6,335 bases of DNA from Alistipes sp. (GTDB lineage: Bacteria > Bacteroidota > Bacteroidia > Bacteroidales > Rikenellaceae), in assembly GCA_031285485.1 (NCBI GenBank), contig JAITWC010000083.1:1-6335 (forward strand), given 5' to 3'. Below are positions 4,860 through 6,335 of the stretch, piece after piece; the stretch's first letter is position 1, and each line of letters begins with the position of its first letter. A program made the translations under genes and the position numbers. Under the pieces are notes generated by a model. The model searched no databases. It was not told the DNA's origin and worked only from the letters and a program-made list of their open reading frames with translations.

Positions 4860-5722
4860 TGCCCGATACCGCGTAGCTGCGTGTCGATCAGGTCGAGGAC
4901 GGGGCTGCTGTGGTCGTTGAATTTCCGGGCGAAGAGGCGGGGCCGGGTGGCAAGCAGCGGAAGGTATTGTTCGGTTATGATCGGGGGGCTGGCGGAGGGG
5001 TGATCCCAGTCGATGTAGGTTGGGGTGTGTCGGATTTCGGCGGCGAATGGTGAGTTTCCCGTTATGGTTTGGAAGAACATCTCTTCGGGCACCTGTGCGG
5101 TTCGGAAGAACCGGGTGTACCCGGGGTGGGCGCGAACATAATCGAGGATGTATCTGACACATGGGGCGGAGAGGGCCGACCAGACTATACCCGAGTATAT
5201 TTGGGTGAAGGGATATTTTCTTTTGTGGATGCCGAGGGTTCGTAGGATCGTCTCGGCTCCTCTCAGCAGTATGGTTTTGGGATTGTGGAGATTTCGTCGG
5301 TCGAAGCCGTCGAACCGGTAGTATTTCACGCGGCTTTCGGGTTTCGAGGGGCGGAATCCGGGCGTGGCGTTGATGTATTGGCCTCCTGCGGCGAGGGTTT
5401 CGAAGATGGTGTCGTTGGGGCGGATCGGGTAGTCGGCTCCGCTCAGGATCACACAGCAGTCGTAACCGCCGTCCCCGTCGACCGCCAACTCCATCAGGGA
5501 GAGTATCGCGGCGACGTGCGACCAGCCCCCCCACCACACCGGGCGGCGCGGCGCGAAAACCACATTCCCGCGGGCGGTCAATCTTTCGATCACCCCCTCG
5601 GGCACGTGGCTGCGGGCGTCGATGTGGATGAGGAACCCGGCCCGCGGATCGTCCAGCGCGCCGACGAGCCTTTCGAGATGGCGGAAATCCGAGTAAGCCG
5701 TTATGAGATATGCGATCCGCAT
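4841..5722 (-). CDS. GT14-like glycosyltransferase (core-2/I-branching beta-1,6-GlcNAc-transferase family), 293 aa
   Basis: The protein resembles the Branch family (PF02485, GT14), whose animal members add beta-1,6-GlcNAc branches. Bacterial relatives are usually found with surface polysaccharide or glycoconjugate genes. Visible motifs are 'IAYLITAY' (3-10), 'HIDARS' (33-38), 'VWWGGWSHV' (62-70), 'CCVILSGADYPI' (89-100), 'IYSGIVWSAL' (175-184), 'VPEEMFFQTI' (211-220, with E213/E214 where the family has its catalytic Glu), 'YIDWD' (236-240) and 'FARKF' (264-268). No signal peptide or transmembrane helix is evident, so it probably acts on the cytoplasmic side. The length is normal for bacterial members. 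It begins 10 bp after the stop of the outer-membrane barrel gene, suggesting co-transcription. The middle (about 5140-5330) is noticeably more AT-rich than the neighbouring genes. Donor sugar and acceptor are unknown. Confidence 0.85.
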   Translation of the reverse strand: MRIAYLITAYSDFRHLERLVGALDDPRAGFLIHIDARSHVPEGVIERLTARGNVVFAPRRPVWWGGWSHVAAILSLMELAVDGDGGYDCCVILSGADYPIRPNDTIFETLAAGGQYINATPGFRPSKPESRVKYYRFDGFDRRNLHNPKTILLRGAETILRTLGIHKRKYPFTQIYSGIVWSALSAPCVRYILDYVRAHPGYTRFFRTAQVPEEMFFQTITGNSPFAAEIRHTPTYIDWDHPSASPPIITEQYLPLLATRPRLFARKFNDHSSPVLDLIDTQLRGIGHHGEMG

Positions 5723-5732
5723 GGGGCCCTGG

Positions 5733-6335
5733 TCAATCTTCTTTGAGCCGGTAGAACGAGAATCCGAAGTACAGCCGCGGGCCGGTGGCGAAGTCTTCGC
5801 GGCGGTTGGTGAGATTGAACAGCCAGTCGACCCTGGCGTTGAGCCTCACCCGGCGGGTCAGCTCATACTCCACCCCGGCGAACGGGTCGATCATCATGAA
5901 ACCGTAGCGGCGGTACGATGCGTTGGTCTCGGTGATGTTGTCGAGGGGGGTCGGGTTTTGGAGGGTGAGGTTGCGGTAGGCGCCTCCGCCGATCGTCGCC
6001 CCGACGTATGGCGACCAGCGGCCGCGGCCCCAGACGACGTCGGCCAGCACGCCGCCCCACCCCGTGCGGGCGTGGCTTTGGTTGCGGCCGGCGCCGTGTC
6101 CGCGACCGTATCGCAGGGTCGACACGTAGCCCTCGGCTCCGAGGCGCAGGTGGCGGCCGAAGTGGAGCCTCGCCTGTCCGCCGATGCCCGCCGGCGCACC
6201 CGAGATGTGGCTGTGGAAGGTGTTCGCGCCGTCGGTGAGGGTGATCTGCCCGCCTCCCGCGTAACCGGTGTGTACCATCATCCCTCCCGAGAAGCCCGAG
6301 AACTTCAGCCCCTGCGCCGAAGCCCCGGCCGCAAG
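5733..6335 (-). CDS. Outer-membrane beta-barrel protein (5' end beyond window)
   Basis: The frame is open to the right edge, giving 200 visible residues and a TGA at 5733-5735. The visible start 'LAAGASAQGLKFSG' looks like the end of a signal peptide with cleavage after 'ASA' or 'AQ'. The real start therefore lies beyond the window, and the Met pair (visible residues 19-20, ATG at 6281) is inside the first strand. The mature part is made of alternating hydrophobic/polar strands with aromatic girdle residues and glycine turns: about 54-76, 89-122, 141-172 and 185-196. It ends 'RLYFGFSFYRLKED', an aromatic-rich last strand expected for BAM-dependent insertion. This fits a small barrel of about 8 strands, of the OmpA-barrel/porin-like type widespread in Bacteroidales. 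I cannot assign a ligand or specific family. Its close spacing to the downstream glycosyltransferase suggests one operon whose promoter lies outside the window. Confidence 0.75.
   Translation of the reverse strand, partial: LAAGASAQGLKFSGFSGGMMVHTGYAGGGQITLTDGANTFHSHISGAPAGIGGQARLHFGRHLRLGAEGYVSTLRYGRGHGAGRNQSHARTGWGGVLADVVWGRGRWSPYVGATIGGGAYRNLTLQNPTPLDNITETNASYRRYGFMMIDPFAGVEYELTRRVRLNARVDWLFNLTNRREDFATGPRLYFGFSFYRLKED

Overview
The window looks like ordinary chromosomal DNA from a GC-rich member of the Bacteroidota, most likely order Bacteroidales (Alistipes/Rikenellaceae-like; this is inference). The reasons are three start-proximal matches to the Bacteroidota -7 promoter element TAnnTTTG, A-rich rather than Shine-Dalgarno-rich leaders, and gene families common in that phylum: a DUF1080/3-keto-disaccharide hydrolase domain, a GT14 branching-enzyme-like glycosyltransferase, and an outer-membrane barrel with an 'AQGLKFSG'-type mature N-terminus.

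Layout, left to right. (1) The 3' end of a DUF1080-domain gene on + runs in from the left edge and is followed by a strong hairpin that probably terminates transcription from both sides. (2) A short-chain dehydrogenase/reductase (SDR) lies on -. (3) A 373-bp gene-free region lies between the divergent SDR and metallo-hydrolase genes. It holds 42-bp tandem repeats with internal hairpins, a GC-rich palindromic block and a promoter facing right. (4) A secreted metallo-beta-lactamase-fold hydrolase on + converges on, and overlaps by 22 bp, (5) a XerD-type tyrosine recombinase on -. (6) A 37-bp nearly symmetric divergent promoter region separates xerD from (7) nadB (L-aspartate oxidase) on +. (8) nadB converges on and overlaps by 19 bp a GT14-like glycosyltransferase on -, which sits 10 bp downstream of (9) an outer-membrane beta-barrel gene on - that runs off the right edge.

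The genes do not form a single pathway. xerD (chromosome dimer resolution) and nadB (NAD synthesis) are housekeeping genes. The DUF1080, SDR and secreted hydrolase genes suggest periplasmic or carbohydrate-related metabolism. The barrel and glycosyltransferase are probably one transcription unit with a cell-surface role. I see no CRISPR array, tRNA, rRNA, insertion sequence or phage gene, and no convincing new multi-gene system. The points most worth a second look are the repeat-bearing intergenic region at 1197-1397 and the mirror-image xerD/nadB promoter at 3260-3296.
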